Made by a program: the position numbers and the translations under genes
From: Anaerozeibacter sp031551775
GTDB taxonomy: Bacteria; Bacillota; Clostridia; Christensenellales; Aristaeellaceae
NCBI GenBank assembly: GCA_031551775.1
Contig: JAVBND010000011.1
Span: 1 to 31,618, forward strand
Direction of reading: 5' to 3'
DNA: 31,618 nucleotides
Part shown: positions 16,059 through 24,195 of the stretch, piece by piece
How the letters are laid out: each line of letters opens with the position of its first letter
Numbering within the stretch: the stretch's first letter is position 1
The notes under the pieces: model-generated
What the model saw: only the letters and a program-made list of their open reading frames with translations
Told to the model about the DNA's origin: nothing
Database searches by the model: none

Positions 16059-16985
16059 ATGGATATCAGTGCAAAAATCGTAATGGAACTGCGCCAGGTC
16101 ACCGGTGCGGGCATGATGGATTGCAAAAAAGCCCTGGCCGCTGTCGAGGGCGATATGGAAAAAGCGATTGACTTCCTGCGGGAGAAGGGCCTTGCCGCCG
16201 CCGCCAAGAAGGCGAGCCGCATCGCCGCCGAAGGTTTGGTGGCAAGCGCCATAGAAGGAAACGTCGGCGCGCTGGTCGAAGTCAACTGTGAGACCGACTT
16301 CGTCGCCAAGAACGACGAATTCAAGTCCCTGGCGGAAGACATCGCCAGGACCATCGTGAAGAACAATCCCGCTGATGTCGAAGCGCTGCTCGCCGCGAAG
16401 TTCGCGGGCGACGAAGGCAAGACCGTAAGCGAAATCGTGACCGAGAAGATCGCCAAGATCGGCGAGAAGATCGACGTGCGCCGTTTTGTCCGCTACGACG
16501 CGGGCGAAAGCGGCCTCGTGGACAGCTACATCCACATGGGCGGCAAGGTGGGCGTGCTGATCGAAGCCAAGGGCGTTTCCTCCAGCGATGATGTGAGCGA
16601 AGTGCTGCACGACTGCGCACTGCAGGTTGCCGCCGCGTCGCCCGTCGCCGCCGAATACGTAAGGCGCGACGAAGTGCGCGCCGAGCACCTTGATCACGAG
16701 AAGGAAATCCTGGCCGCGCAGGCCCGCAACGAGGGCAAGCCCGAGAACATCATCCAGAAGATGGTCGAAGGCCGCGTAGCGAAGTTCTACAAGGACGTTT
16801 GCCTGCTTGAGCAGCTCTTCGTCAAGAATGGTGACCTGAACGTCATGCAGATGATCGATCAGAAGGCCAAGGGCATGGAAATCGTGCGCTTCACCCGCTA
16901 CAAGATGGGCGACGGCCTGGAGAAGAAGGTCACCGACCTGGCAGCGGAAGTCGCCGAGCAGACCGCCGCAATGAAGAAGCAATAG
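16059..16985 (+). CDS. tsf: Elongation factor Ts
   Basis: A 308-residue guanine nucleotide exchange factor for EF-Tu. The N-terminal UBA-like domain reads TGAGMMDCKKAL (15-26) and the exchange motif TDFV is at 79-82 (NCETDFVAKNDEF). Two dimerisation subdomains follow. ATG 16059 gives the natural N-terminus. A TTG three codons earlier is closer to AAGGA (16041-16045) and could also be used. A terminator begins 13 bases after the stop. Confidence 0.97.
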   Translation: MDISAKIVMELRQVTGAGMMDCKKALAAVEGDMEKAIDFLREKGLAAAAKKASRIAAEGLVASAIEGNVGALVEVNCETDFVAKNDEFKSLAEDIARTIVKNNPADVEALLAAKFAGDEGKTVSEIVTEKIAKIGEKIDVRRFVRYDAGESGLVDSYIHMGGKVGVLIEAKGVSSSDDVSEVLHDCALQVAAASPVAAEYVRRDEVRAEHLDHEKEILAAQARNEGKPENIIQKMVEGRVAKFYKDVCLLEQLFVKNGDLNVMQMIDQKAKGMEIVRFTRYKMGDGLEKKVTDLAAEVAEQTAAMKKQ

Positions 16986-16997
16986 GTCACATGAAAA

Positions 16998-17027
16998 GGG
17001 AACACGCAAGGCGCGTTCCCTTTTTTT
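16998..17027 (+). terminator. Rho-independent terminator after tsf
   Basis: GGGAAC and GTTCCC form the base of the stem, continued by CGC/GCG across one A-C mismatch, with a short AAG loop and seven T residues directly after (17021-17027). Confidence 0.9.
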
Positions 17028-17030
17028 AGG

Positions 17031-17184
17031 GCAAATGCCGAAAACATAGCTGGTGGCATGGCGAGAGATTTTGACCTCTCGCTAAGCCGAAGAAGCGAGG
17101 CGCACTGGAGGTGCGTTGAGCGGATGAGGCAACGCGAGAGGCCAAAAGATCCGCCATGACGCCAGCTATGTTTGAGAAATTTGC
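17031..17184. repeat. 154-bp imperfect palindrome between tsf and pyrH
   Basis: The two halves are inverted copies held in one register. GCAAAT (17031-17036) faces ATTTGC (17179-17184). AAACATAGCTGG (17042-17053) faces CCAGCTATGTTT (17162-17173). CATGGCG (17057-17063) faces CGCCATG (17152-17158). TTTTG..CCTCTCGC (17069-17082) faces GCGAGAGG..CAAAA (17134-17147). The apex is CGCAC-TGGAG-GTGCG (17101-17115). As RNA this would be one long hairpin, but CTCTCGC (17076-17082) can instead pair with the upstream GCGAGAG (17061-17067), and CTCGCT with AGCGAG (17094-17099). No open reading frame fits. It could be a MITE-like palindromic repeat or a structured leader of pyrH. Confidence 0.8.
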
Positions 17185-17214
17185 TCTAGGCCGATAAACG
17201 AGGAGGTCTCCCCC

Positions 17215-17934
17215 ATGCCCGCTTACAAACGGATCATCCTGAAACTCTCCGGCGAAGCGCTCTCCCCCCTCAACGGCAACGGAGTGAAGGGCTGCTACGA
17301 CGCCGAACGCGTGATGGAAGCCGCAGGTATGATCAAACAGCTTCAGGCTATTGGCGTTGAAACCGGCGTGGTACTCGGCGGCGGCAATATCTGGCGCGGC
17401 CGGTTTTCGTGCGACATGAATCCGGTCAACGCCGACCAGATCGGCATGCTGGCCACGATCATGAACGCATTGTGCCTGGACGACGCGCTGACGCGCATCG
17501 GGGTACCCTGCCAAGTCTTCACCGCGCAGGAGATGAACCGCTTCGCCGCCCTCTACACCGCGCGCGCGGCGGACCTGTGCCTGAAATCGGGCGGCGTGGC
17601 GCTGCTCGCGGGCGGGACCGGGCATCCCTTCGTCACCACCGACACCGGCGCCGCGCTGCGCGCGGCCGAGCTAAAAGCCGACGCGGTCTTCAAGGGGACC
17701 ACGGTTGAGGGCGTCTACGACTCGGACCCGCGCGTGAACCCAAACGCCCGCCTGATCCGGGATATCTCCTACGAGGATTGCATCCGGCAGGGCCTGAACG
17801 TGATGGACACCGCGGCTTTCCAGTTGTGCATGGAGCGCGGCGTGAGCGCAATCCGCGTGTTCTCGATGGATGATCTAGGAAACGTCATTCGCGTCGCCCA
17901 GGGCGAAGCGATCGGATCGACGGTGCACGCCTGA
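17215..17934 (+). CDS. pyrH: Uridylate kinase (UMP kinase)
   Basis: A 239-residue hexameric kinase of the amino acid kinase family that makes UDP from UMP. AGGAGG at 17201-17206 precedes the ATG. KLSGEAL (10-16), the GGGNIWRG loop (55-62) and the TVEGVYDSDPR motif are all present, as is the GVSAIRVFSMDD C-terminal region. It has a terminator upstream (after tsf) and one downstream, so it is either read through or has an unidentified promoter in or near the palindrome. frr, the usual next gene, is not here. Confidence 0.97.
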   Translation: MPAYKRIILKLSGEALSPLNGNGVKGCYDAERVMEAAGMIKQLQAIGVETGVVLGGGNIWRGRFSCDMNPVNADQIGMLATIMNALCLDDALTRIGVPCQVFTAQEMNRFAALYTARAADLCLKSGGVALLAGGTGHPFVTTDTGAALRAAELKADAVFKGTTVEGVYDSDPRVNPNARLIRDISYEDCIRQGLNVMDTAAFQLCMERGVSAIRVFSMDDLGNVIRVAQGEAIGSTVHA

Positions 17935-17956
17935 CAGCGGTCCATGCAAAATGTCA

Positions 17957-17995
17957 ACAGCCCCGGCGTAGCGTAGCTACCCGGGGCTGTTTTTA
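17957..17995 (+). terminator. Rho-independent terminator after pyrH
   Basis: A perfect ten-base stem ACAGCCCCGG / CCGGGGCTGT (17957-17966 and 17981-17990) with a 14-base loop is followed by a T run. It stands between converging pyrH and ade and may serve both, though the T run on the minus side (TGACATTTT) is poorer. Confidence 0.9.
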
Positions 17996-18020
17996 TTGTT
18001 GCAGCGTATTGTTGCCGCGC

Positions 18021-19796
18021 CTACGCGCCAAATACCGGCATGAAGCGCATGTTGATTCCGTCCACCATGCCCCGGTCGGTCACCGTGACGCCGGGGAGCA
18101 CCGGCAAAGCGACGACGGCGGCGGACAAGAGCGTTATGCGCGCCTCACAGATCTCATGGAGCGTTTCTTCAAACGCATGGGCCTCTTCGGCCAGTTCTTT
18201 CACAGGCATAAGCGACATGAGACCGGCGACCGGAAGCTCAATGGTCGAAAGTACCCGCCCGGCGCGCACCGCGCAAAAGCCGCCGCCGCATTTTTTCAGC
18301 GCCTCAAGGGCGGCGAAAGCATCCTCGGGCTTCTTGTACAGCGCCATGAAGTTGTGGCAGTCGTGCGAGACGGTAGAGGCAAACGCGCCGTCGTTGAGCC
18401 CAAATCCTCCGAGCACAGCCACCGTTCTGTCCTTCGCGCCGTAGCGGTTGGCAATCGCGACAAAGCACAGATCGCCGTGGCCGGAAATATCAACACGCCC
18501 ATTCACAACCGGAAGCTCCATCGGCGCTATGCGGCGCAGCACAGGGCTGCCGTCCAGGGGCCTGAGCACATTGACCTTGATGGTTGCCCCGGCGTAGCCC
18601 TCGGGCATGTTCAGCGCGAAATCACCCGCCGAACCGATCGATGCAACATTCATGGTGTTGACCGGCTGAAGCCGTTCGCGCCCGCCGTCCCCGCCAAGGT
18701 ATACCCCATCCTCCGCGACCAATTGGCCGCGAATGAACACCGCATCCGGGCGCGAGCCGTCAAGCGAGCGAACGATCTGCATATCCGCCGAGTAGCCCGG
18801 CGCAATGGCCCCCAAGTCCTCAAAGCCGTATTCGCGCGCGGCGTTGAGCGTGGCCAGCTTCATGACCTCCACCGCGTCCATGCCCGCGTCGATCAGCCGT
18901 GAAACGATGGCGTTGATGTGGCCGCGCCCGATCAGGTCGCCCGCGTGCACGTCGTCGGTGCAAATGGATACAAAATCCAGCCACTTAAGGCCCTCGAATC
19001 CCTTCAGGAGATGCGGCAAGTCGTCGATCATGGAAGAGGCGCGCAGGTCAATGTGCATGCCGTTTCGTATCTTCTCGCGAATCTCGCGCGCGTCAATGCT
19101 CTCGTGGTCGCTCCTGGGCCCGCCGAGCAGGTACGCCGCCAGCTCTTCGCCCGTCACCGCCGGGGCGTGCGCCTCAAGGAACATGTCGCGCTTGAGCCCT
19201 TCGTCGATGATCTCGTGCATGCGCGCGCTGTCTGAAATGACGCCCGGGTAGTCCATCAGTTCCGCGATGCCAAGCACGCCCGGCATGTCAAGCACCCGGG
19301 CCACTTCCTGCGCGCCAAACGCCGCGCCGCCGCCTTCGAATCCGGGCAGGCTCGGCACGCACGAAGGCGCAAGCACGTACTGGCGAAGCGCGGACTTCTT
19401 CGCGTCTTCCAGCATGAACGTTACGCCCTCAATGCCCATGACGTTGGCAATTTCATGCGGGTCTGTCACCACGGTGGTCGTGCCCCAGACGGCCGCCGCG
19501 CGGCCGAAGTTGCTCGGCACCATCATGGTCGATTCCACGTGCATGTGCGTGTCGATGAATCCGGGGATCAGGTAGCGCCCCGCAGCGTCGTAAACGGCCT
19601 TCGCGCGGGAAGCCGCCGGGCGCCCCTCTTCCCGGACGCGTACGATCACACCGTCCAAGACGTCCACATCAGTCGTATACGTCTCGCCCGTGATGACATT
19701 GAGCAATTGCGCGTTTGCAATCGTCAGGTCGCACTGGGCGGCCCCGCGCGCTGCCGCGATCAACCGGCTTCGATTGACGCCTGATATCGTGCGCAT
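18021..19796 (-). CDS. ade: Adenine deaminase
   Basis: A 591-residue amidohydrolase converting adenine to hypoxanthine and ammonia in purine salvage. ATG 19796 is chosen because GGGAGGTGG lies just upstream; earlier in-frame codons lie before that site and within the gap to the next gene. The metal ligands HMH (His84, His86 in GFIDTHMHVEST) are present, with AELMDYPGVI, LEAHAPAVTG and CTDDVHAGDL as further family motifs. The C-terminal adenine deaminase domain includes VSHDCHNF. It is 50 bases downstream of a transglutaminase-like gene on the same strand and probably co-transcribed, though no functional link is obvious. Confidence 0.96.
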   Translation of the reverse strand: MRTISGVNRSRLIAAARGAAQCDLTIANAQLLNVITGETYTTDVDVLDGVIVRVREEGRPAASRAKAVYDAAGRYLIPGFIDTHMHVESTMMVPSNFGRAAAVWGTTTVVTDPHEIANVMGIEGVTFMLEDAKKSALRQYVLAPSCVPSLPGFEGGGAAFGAQEVARVLDMPGVLGIAELMDYPGVISDSARMHEIIDEGLKRDMFLEAHAPAVTGEELAAYLLGGPRSDHESIDAREIREKIRNGMHIDLRASSMIDDLPHLLKGFEGLKWLDFVSICTDDVHAGDLIGRGHINAIVSRLIDAGMDAVEVMKLATLNAAREYGFEDLGAIAPGYSADMQIVRSLDGSRPDAVFIRGQLVAEDGVYLGGDGGRERLQPVNTMNVASIGSAGDFALNMPEGYAGATIKVNVLRPLDGSPVLRRIAPMELPVVNGRVDISGHGDLCFVAIANRYGAKDRTVAVLGGFGLNDGAFASTVSHDCHNFMALYKKPEDAFAALEALKKCGGGFCAVRAGRVLSTIELPVAGLMSLMPVKELAEEAHAFEETLHEICEARITLLSAAVVALPVLPGVTVTDRGMVDGINMRFMPVFGA

Positions 19797-19846
19797 CAAA
19801 CCACCTCCCGCTGTCGGAATCATCGGACGGGCGCCGGCATTGCGCG

Positions 19847-20713
19847 TCAATACCAGCGCTCTTCGCGGTATGTCTTGGCCTTTTTATAACCGCTGGCGAC
19901 GAAAGTCGGATCATAGCGCTGCCATGTGCCGCCCACAAATACCTTGTTCCACGCGTGATAGTACGTGCCGTTGACGTAACCGATCACCAACTGCGTGGGA
20001 ATGCCCTGGTCCCGGAGCATCGCCGCCATGAGCGACGCGTAATCAAAGCAGATGCCCTTGCGCGCGCTGAGGATCTGATCGAGGTTCGGCAGGTACCCGG
20101 TCTTGACCGTCTTGGCTTTCTTGTTGTCGTACTTGATGTTCTTCTTGATGTAACTCAGCACCGCGTCAACCGCGGCCTTCTCCGACTTGGCGTTCGCGCA
20201 AAGCTCGCGGGCCTTGGCCACCACCGCCATGCCCGGGCGATAGTTGACGAATTGGTTGGGCGTCCGGTAGGGGGCAAGAAAGTCGTCAAGCCTGACGTCA
20301 AACTCGGTCTCGGCCAGCATCTCGTAGCTTGATCCCTTGATCTGGCGAAGCACCTCAATTTTATAGCGACCGTCGCCGAGCTGCAGCGGATACGCCTCCG
20401 CATTTCCCTGCTGGCTGAGCGTGTAGGTATAGGCCACCTGATTTCTGGTTATGCGCACGCGCAGTTCCTTGTCGGTCAAGTCAGCCAGCACACTTACATA
20501 GCCCTCGCCCGTATGCCCCAGGTCCACTTGCGCGCCGCCCTTGCCAAGGAAAACCCGCGCGCCGGACTCCGACATGGCGCCCAGCGCCGCCAGCGCCGCG
20601 TATGTGCCCAAGAGACAGGTCAGCGCAAGCAGCGCCGTCAGCGTGAGCAGCACGGCCTTTTTCTGAATCGCGCGTCCCGCCATAGGGCGCCGCGCGCATG
20701 TCGCTTTTTCCAT
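19847..20713 (-). CDS. Membrane-anchored transglutaminase-like protein
   Basis: A 288-residue protein with GGGAGG just before its ATG. A basic N-terminus and one hydrophobic helix (about 20-42) point to export with membrane anchoring. Residues about 50-145 form a beta-rich region of unknown type. Residues about 155-288 are a transglutaminase-like (papain-fold) domain with the triad Cys222 (RKGICFDYAS), His253 (YYHAWNKV) and Asp268 (QRYDPTF). Bacterial members are mostly peptidases or amide-processing enzymes rather than crosslinkers. Substrate unknown; a surface or cell wall role is likely. Confidence 0.87.
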   Translation of the reverse strand: MEKATCARRPMAGRAIQKKAVLLTLTALLALTCLLGTYAALAALGAMSESGARVFLGKGGAQVDLGHTGEGYVSVLADLTDKELRVRITRNQVAYTYTLSQQGNAEAYPLQLGDGRYKIEVLRQIKGSSYEMLAETEFDVRLDDFLAPYRTPNQFVNYRPGMAVVAKARELCANAKSEKAAVDAVLSYIKKNIKYDNKKAKTVKTGYLPNLDQILSARKGICFDYASLMAAMLRDQGIPTQLVIGYVNGTYYHAWNKVFVGGTWQRYDPTFVASGYKKAKTYREERWY

Positions 20714-20765
20714 GTGTCCTCCCGCTCATCATTCAGGTCTCGCGTTCATCTTTCGTGGTTACCTT

Positions 20766-20794
20766 ATTATAACACCTGTCTTTTCAATAAGCAA
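20766..20794 (-). promoter_or_regulatory. Promoter of the transglutaminase-ade operon
   Basis: On the minus strand TTGCTT (20789-20794) and a perfect TATAAT (20766-20771) are 17 bases apart. TG one base before the -10 makes an extended -10 element. The start codon lies about 50 bases downstream. Confidence 0.75.
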
Positions 20795-20892
20795 CCCACT
20801 ATTTACCGAATTGCTGATTTTCCGCGCGTTTTCGGTTACATATTCGCTCCGTTTGACACCGATTTTGAAGTGTGTTACCCTGATCGTACATT

Positions 20893-20919
20893 TGAAACGC
20901 ACGCCCCACGAATTGCGAC
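20893..20919 (+). promoter_or_regulatory. Candidate ECF-type promoter of the sigma factor gene
   Basis: TGAAAC (20893-20898), 17 bases, then CGAC (20916-20919) resembles promoters read by sigma-W/sigma-X type factors of Bacillus (TGAAAC or TGTAAC with CGTA or CGAC). It lies about 85 bases ahead of an ECF sigma gene, as expected for autoregulation. The motif is short and could occur by chance. The remaining 20795-21002 gap holds no gene; a TTGACA at about 20848 lacks a good -10 partner. Confidence 0.4.
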
Positions 20920-21002
20920 CCTACCATTCTATGGAAAATTTGTCAAATGATGAAAAATTTCGGCCTGCTCACTTGTTTATAGGGTGAAGGGAGGGGACGT
21001 TC

Positions 21003-21488
21003 ATGAGCGTATCGGTCGATTTATCCGAGCGCATCCGCCATTCGGTGACGGCGCACAGCCAAAGCATGCTGCGCCTGGCTTACACCTATGTACATTCAAC
21101 CCACGACGCGCAGGATGTGGTGCAGGAGGTGTTCCTGAGTTTCTTTCGGCTTGCCCCGACATTTTCAAGCGCCGAACATGAAAAGGCGTGGCTGCTGCGC
21201 GCAACCGTCAACCGCTCAAAGAACCTTGTCAAGAGCGGCTGGTTTAAGAGCCGGGGGCAGCTAAGCGATGCCGCGCTCTACACGATGGACGAAGGCGGCG
21301 AGGTGCTGGACGCGGTGATGTCGCTTGCCGAACCGTACCGCCTGCCCATCCACCTGTACTACTACGAGGGCTATCAGATCAAGGAGATCGCCGAAATTCT
21401 CGGCGAAAAGAGCGCCACCATCGGCACGCGCCTTGCGCGCGGCCGGGACCTGCTCAAGGCAAAGATTGGAGGGATTGAGCATGTTTGA
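21003..21488 (+). CDS. ECF-type RNA polymerase sigma factor
   Basis: A 161-residue sigma-70 family factor with only regions 2 and 4. A strong site (AAGGGAGGGG) precedes the ATG. Region 2 spans about residues 18-85 (LRLAYTYVHSTHDAQDVVQEVF, seen in parts, then KAWLLRATVNRSKN). Region 4 covers about 100-155, with the helix-turn-helix YQIKEIAEILGEKSATIGTRL region and RGRDLLK at its end. The last eight bases overlap the start of the VWA gene, so the two products are coupled; the partner is the natural candidate for its regulator. Confidence 0.94.
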   Translation: MSVSVDLSERIRHSVTAHSQSMLRLAYTYVHSTHDAQDVVQEVFLSFFRLAPTFSSAEHEKAWLLRATVNRSKNLVKSGWFKSRGQLSDAALYTMDEGGEVLDAVMSLAEPYRLPIHLYYYEGYQIKEIAEILGEKSATIGTRLARGRDLLKAKIGGIEHV

Positions 21489-23355
21489 TGAAAAATACAG
21501 GGAGCAAATGAACGCACTCAAGTTCGATCCGGATTTTGAGAAGCGCACCATCCAGAAGATCGAACAATCGCTCGCCTTTGCCGCGCCAAAGCGCAAGCAC
21601 CGCCGCCAGCGCGGGTGGATCATGGGCGCGGGGTTGGGCGTCGCCGCCGCAGCGCTGGTCGCGGTGTTTGCCTTAAGCGGGCCGTTTACGCCGCCCGTCA
21701 AGCAGGATACCGTCTTGCTGCAAGCGCGGCCGACGCCCGCACCCGCCGCGCAGACCGGCAAGTCCGTCCCGTCCGCGACTTCCATGCCCATGCCGGACGC
21801 AGCCACCTCGCGGGCAAATGTCCAAACCGATTCGCTCGGCGCCGGGGCGGTCCCGGAATCGGCTCAATTTACGGATGAAGCCGCAATGGACTTGTACGAC
21901 GGAGCATACGAAAGCGCTGACCTCTTCACCTATGTCCCGTATACCCGGCAGGCGCCCAACACCTCCGAGTACAGCCACATTGCCGAAACGGGCTTCATCG
22001 ACACCGTCCATGAGCCGCTTTCGACCTTCGCGGCGGATGTGGACACCGCCTCCTACGCCAATGCCCGCGCCATGCTCACGGCGGGCCAACTTCCTCAGCC
22101 GGACCAAGTGCGCGTCGAGGAGTTCCTGAACTACTTCCGCTACGACTACCCTGCCCCGAAAGCAGGCGAGCCGTTCTCGGTCACGACCGAAATCGCGCCC
22201 TGCCCCTGGAATGACAAATCGCGCTTGTTCATGGTCGGGCTTCAGGCCGAAAACATCGACGCATCCAAGTTGCCCGCGTCAAACCTGGTCTTCCTGATCG
22301 ACGTTTCGGGCTCGATGGACGAAAGCAACAAACTGCCGCTGGCGCAAAGCGCGTTTAGGATGGTCATCGAGTCGCTCAGGCACGAGGACACCGTATCGAT
22401 CGTGACCTACGCGGGCAGCGACCGCGTGGTGCTCGACGGCGCGCGCGGCGACGAGAAGGAAAAGATCGCCGGGGCCATCGATTCCTTGTTCGCCTATGGC
22501 TCGACCGACGGCGCGAGCGGCATTGAGACCGCCTACCGCCTGGCCGAGAAGCACTTCATCACCGGCGGCAACAACCGCGTGGTGCTGGCGACCGACGGAG
22601 ACCTGAATGTCGGCGTGACCAGCGAAGGGGAACTGACGCGCCTGATCGAAGAGAAGAAGCTGGGCGGCGTGTTCCTGTCGGTGATGGGATTTGGCGAAGG
22701 CAACTACAAGGACAACAAGCTCGAAGCCCTGGCGGATCACGGCAACGGCAACTACAGCTACATCGACAGCTTGCTCGAGGCCAAGAAGGTGCTGGTCGAG
22801 GAGTTGGGCGCGACCTTCTTCACCGTGTGCAAGGACGTCAAGCTGCAAGTGGAGTTCAACCCCGCGAAGGTGGCCGCCTACCGCCTGATCGGCTACGAAA
22901 ACCGCGCCCTGGCCGCCCGCGATTTTGCCGACGACAAAAAGGACGGCGGCGAAATCGGCGCGGGGCACAGCGTGACGGCGCTCTACGAACTGACGCTTGC
23001 CGGGGACGGCGGCGGCACGCAGCCCTCCCTCAAGTATCAAACGGCGTCGCTCACCGATTCTCGGGAATACCTGACCGTCTCGATCCGCGCCAAGGCGCCG
23101 GACGCGGATGAAAGTCAGCTTTACACCTATCCGGTGGACGAAAGCCACGTGACCGATCAACCGTCAAGCAACCTGCGCTTCGCCTCGGCGGTCGCCGAAG
23201 TCGCCATGCTGCTCAGGAACAGCGAATACGCGGGCAGCGCCAGCTACGAAGCGGCCTCCCAGTTGCTCGAGGGGATCGACGCTCTGACGAAGGACCCGTA
23301 CAAGGATGAGTTCGCCTACATCACGCGCCAGCTCGCGCGGACGCAAGGGGCATAG
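21481..23355 (+). CDS. YfbK-like membrane VWA-domain protein, possible anti-sigma partner
   Basis: A 624-residue protein starting inside the sigma gene. Residues 1-45 are short, charged and cytoplasmic (KFDPDFEKRTIQKIEQSL), residues about 46-66 form a single membrane helix, and 68-170 are a Pro/Ala-rich, then acidic, extracellular linker. A YfbK-type N-terminal von Willebrand-binding segment follows (about 178-250, TFAADVDTASYANAR). The VWA domain has the metal-binding MIDAS DVSGSMD (274-280) and ATDGDLNVG. The C-terminal DUF3520-like part closes the chain. The topology, one helix with a small cytoplasmic head and large outer domain, matches anti-sigma factors, and the overlap with an ECF sigma gene supports that role. 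This is an inference; the head is not a recognised zinc anti-sigma domain. Confidence 0.85.
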   Translation: MFDEKYREQMNALKFDPDFEKRTIQKIEQSLAFAAPKRKHRRQRGWIMGAGLGVAAAALVAVFALSGPFTPPVKQDTVLLQARPTPAPAAQTGKSVPSATSMPMPDAATSRANVQTDSLGAGAVPESAQFTDEAAMDLYDGAYESADLFTYVPYTRQAPNTSEYSHIAETGFIDTVHEPLSTFAADVDTASYANARAMLTAGQLPQPDQVRVEEFLNYFRYDYPAPKAGEPFSVTTEIAPCPWNDKSRLFMVGLQAENIDASKLPASNLVFLIDVSGSMDESNKLPLAQSAFRMVIESLRHEDTVSIVTYAGSDRVVLDGARGDEKEKIAGAIDSLFAYGSTDGASGIETAYRLAEKHFITGGNNRVVLATDGDLNVGVTSEGELTRLIEEKKLGGVFLSVMGFGEGNYKDNKLEALADHGNGNYSYIDSLLEAKKVLVEELGATFFTVCKDVKLQVEFNPAKVAAYRLIGYENRALAARDFADDKKDGGEIGAGHSVTALYELTLAGDGGGTQPSLKYQTASLTDSREYLTVSIRAKAPDADESQLYTYPVDESHVTDQPSSNLRFASAVAEVAMLLRNSEYAGSASYEAASQLLEGIDALTKDPYKDEFAYITRQLARTQGA

Positions 23356-23367
23356 AGTCGGAATGAA

Positions 23368-23404
23368 GGCGGCTTCCTCACACTTTTGAAGGAAGCCGCC
23401 TTTT
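23368..23404 (+). terminator. Terminator after the VWA gene
   Basis: A perfect 11-base stem GGCGGCTTCCT / AGGAAGCCGCC with an 11-base loop is followed by TTTTATT. It separates the converging VWA and truA genes; on the minus side the T content is poor, so it mainly serves the plus strand. Confidence 0.92.
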
Positions 23405-23451
23405 ATTCTGATTCATATTGAAGGCAATCCCGCACATGCGCAATATTGCCC

Positions 23452-24195
23452 TTAATCCTCCGGATATTCCACGCTGACCAGCGTCAGCCCTTGCGCGGGT
23501 GCGGTAACGCCGAGGTCCAACCGGTCGCCGGATTCAATCGCCCGCGCGATCGCGCCCTTGTTGAGCTTCCCGCTGCCAACGCCCATCAGCGTACCGGCAA
23601 GGATGCGCACCATGTTGTAGAGGAAACCGTTGCCCCTAACCGTCAGGACCACGAAGCCGTCTGGCTCGCGCGCCACATCTGAGGCGTAAACCGTGCGCAC
23701 GGTATCCTTGACCACCGATCCGCTGGCCGCGAAGGCCCCAAAGTCATGCGTGCCGATCATGGCGCGGGCTTCTTCGCGCATCGCATTAACGTCAAGCGGA
23801 TAGATCACGTGCGCCGAGAGGTTTCTATAGATGGCGCTGGCGTGCGGCGTATCGAGCATCCGGTAGCGGTACGTCTTGCCCGTGGCCGAAAAGCGCGCGT
23901 GAAAATCGCTTGGCGCTTCGCGGGAACTTACCACGCGCACGTCGCTTGGCAGCATGGTATTGAGCGCATAGGCGTACTTCTCAGGCGGAACGCGCGCCTC
24001 GGTATCAAAGTGCGCCACCTGATGAAGCGCGTGTACGCCCGCATCGGTGCGGCTGGCTCCGGTCAGCGTTACGCGCGAGCGGGTAAGCCGCGAAAGCGCG
24101 TCCTCGACCACCTGCTGAACCGCCAGCGCGTTCTCTTGCCGCTGCCAGCCCGCGTAATGGGTACCGTCGTATTCGAGCGTCAGGCGTATCCTCAT
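23452..24195 (-). CDS. truA: tRNA pseudouridine synthase A
   Basis: A 247-residue enzyme isomerising U38-U40 in the tRNA anticodon arm. The catalytic Asp51 lies in RTDAGVHA. The N-terminal LEYDGTHYAGWQRQ and C-terminal GNGFLYNMVRILAGTL motifs are intact, and length is normal. Its ATG overlaps the ecfT stop (ATGA), the conserved Firmicutes order ecfA1-ecfA2-ecfT-truA. rplM-rpsI, which usually follow, are not here. Confidence 0.97.
   Translation of the reverse strand: MRIRLTLEYDGTHYAGWQRQENALAVQQVVEDALSRLTRSRVTLTGASRTDAGVHALHQVAHFDTEARVPPEKYAYALNTMLPSDVRVVSSREAPSDFHARFSATGKTYRYRMLDTPHASAIYRNLSAHVIYPLDVNAMREEARAMIGTHDFGAFAASGSVVKDTVRTVYASDVAREPDGFVVLTVRGNGFLYNMVRILAGTLMGVGSGKLNKGAIARAIESGDRLDLGVTAPAQGLTLVSVEYPED

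Noticed and set aside
17171..17198. TTTGAG-N16-GATAAA as a pyrH promoter
   Set aside because: Transcription would begin at the ribosome binding site, leaving no leader.
20848..20876. TTGACA-N17-TACCCT as a promoter of the sigma factor gene
   Set aside because: The -35 is perfect but the -10 matches only three of six bases; the ECF-type motif downstream is at least as likely.
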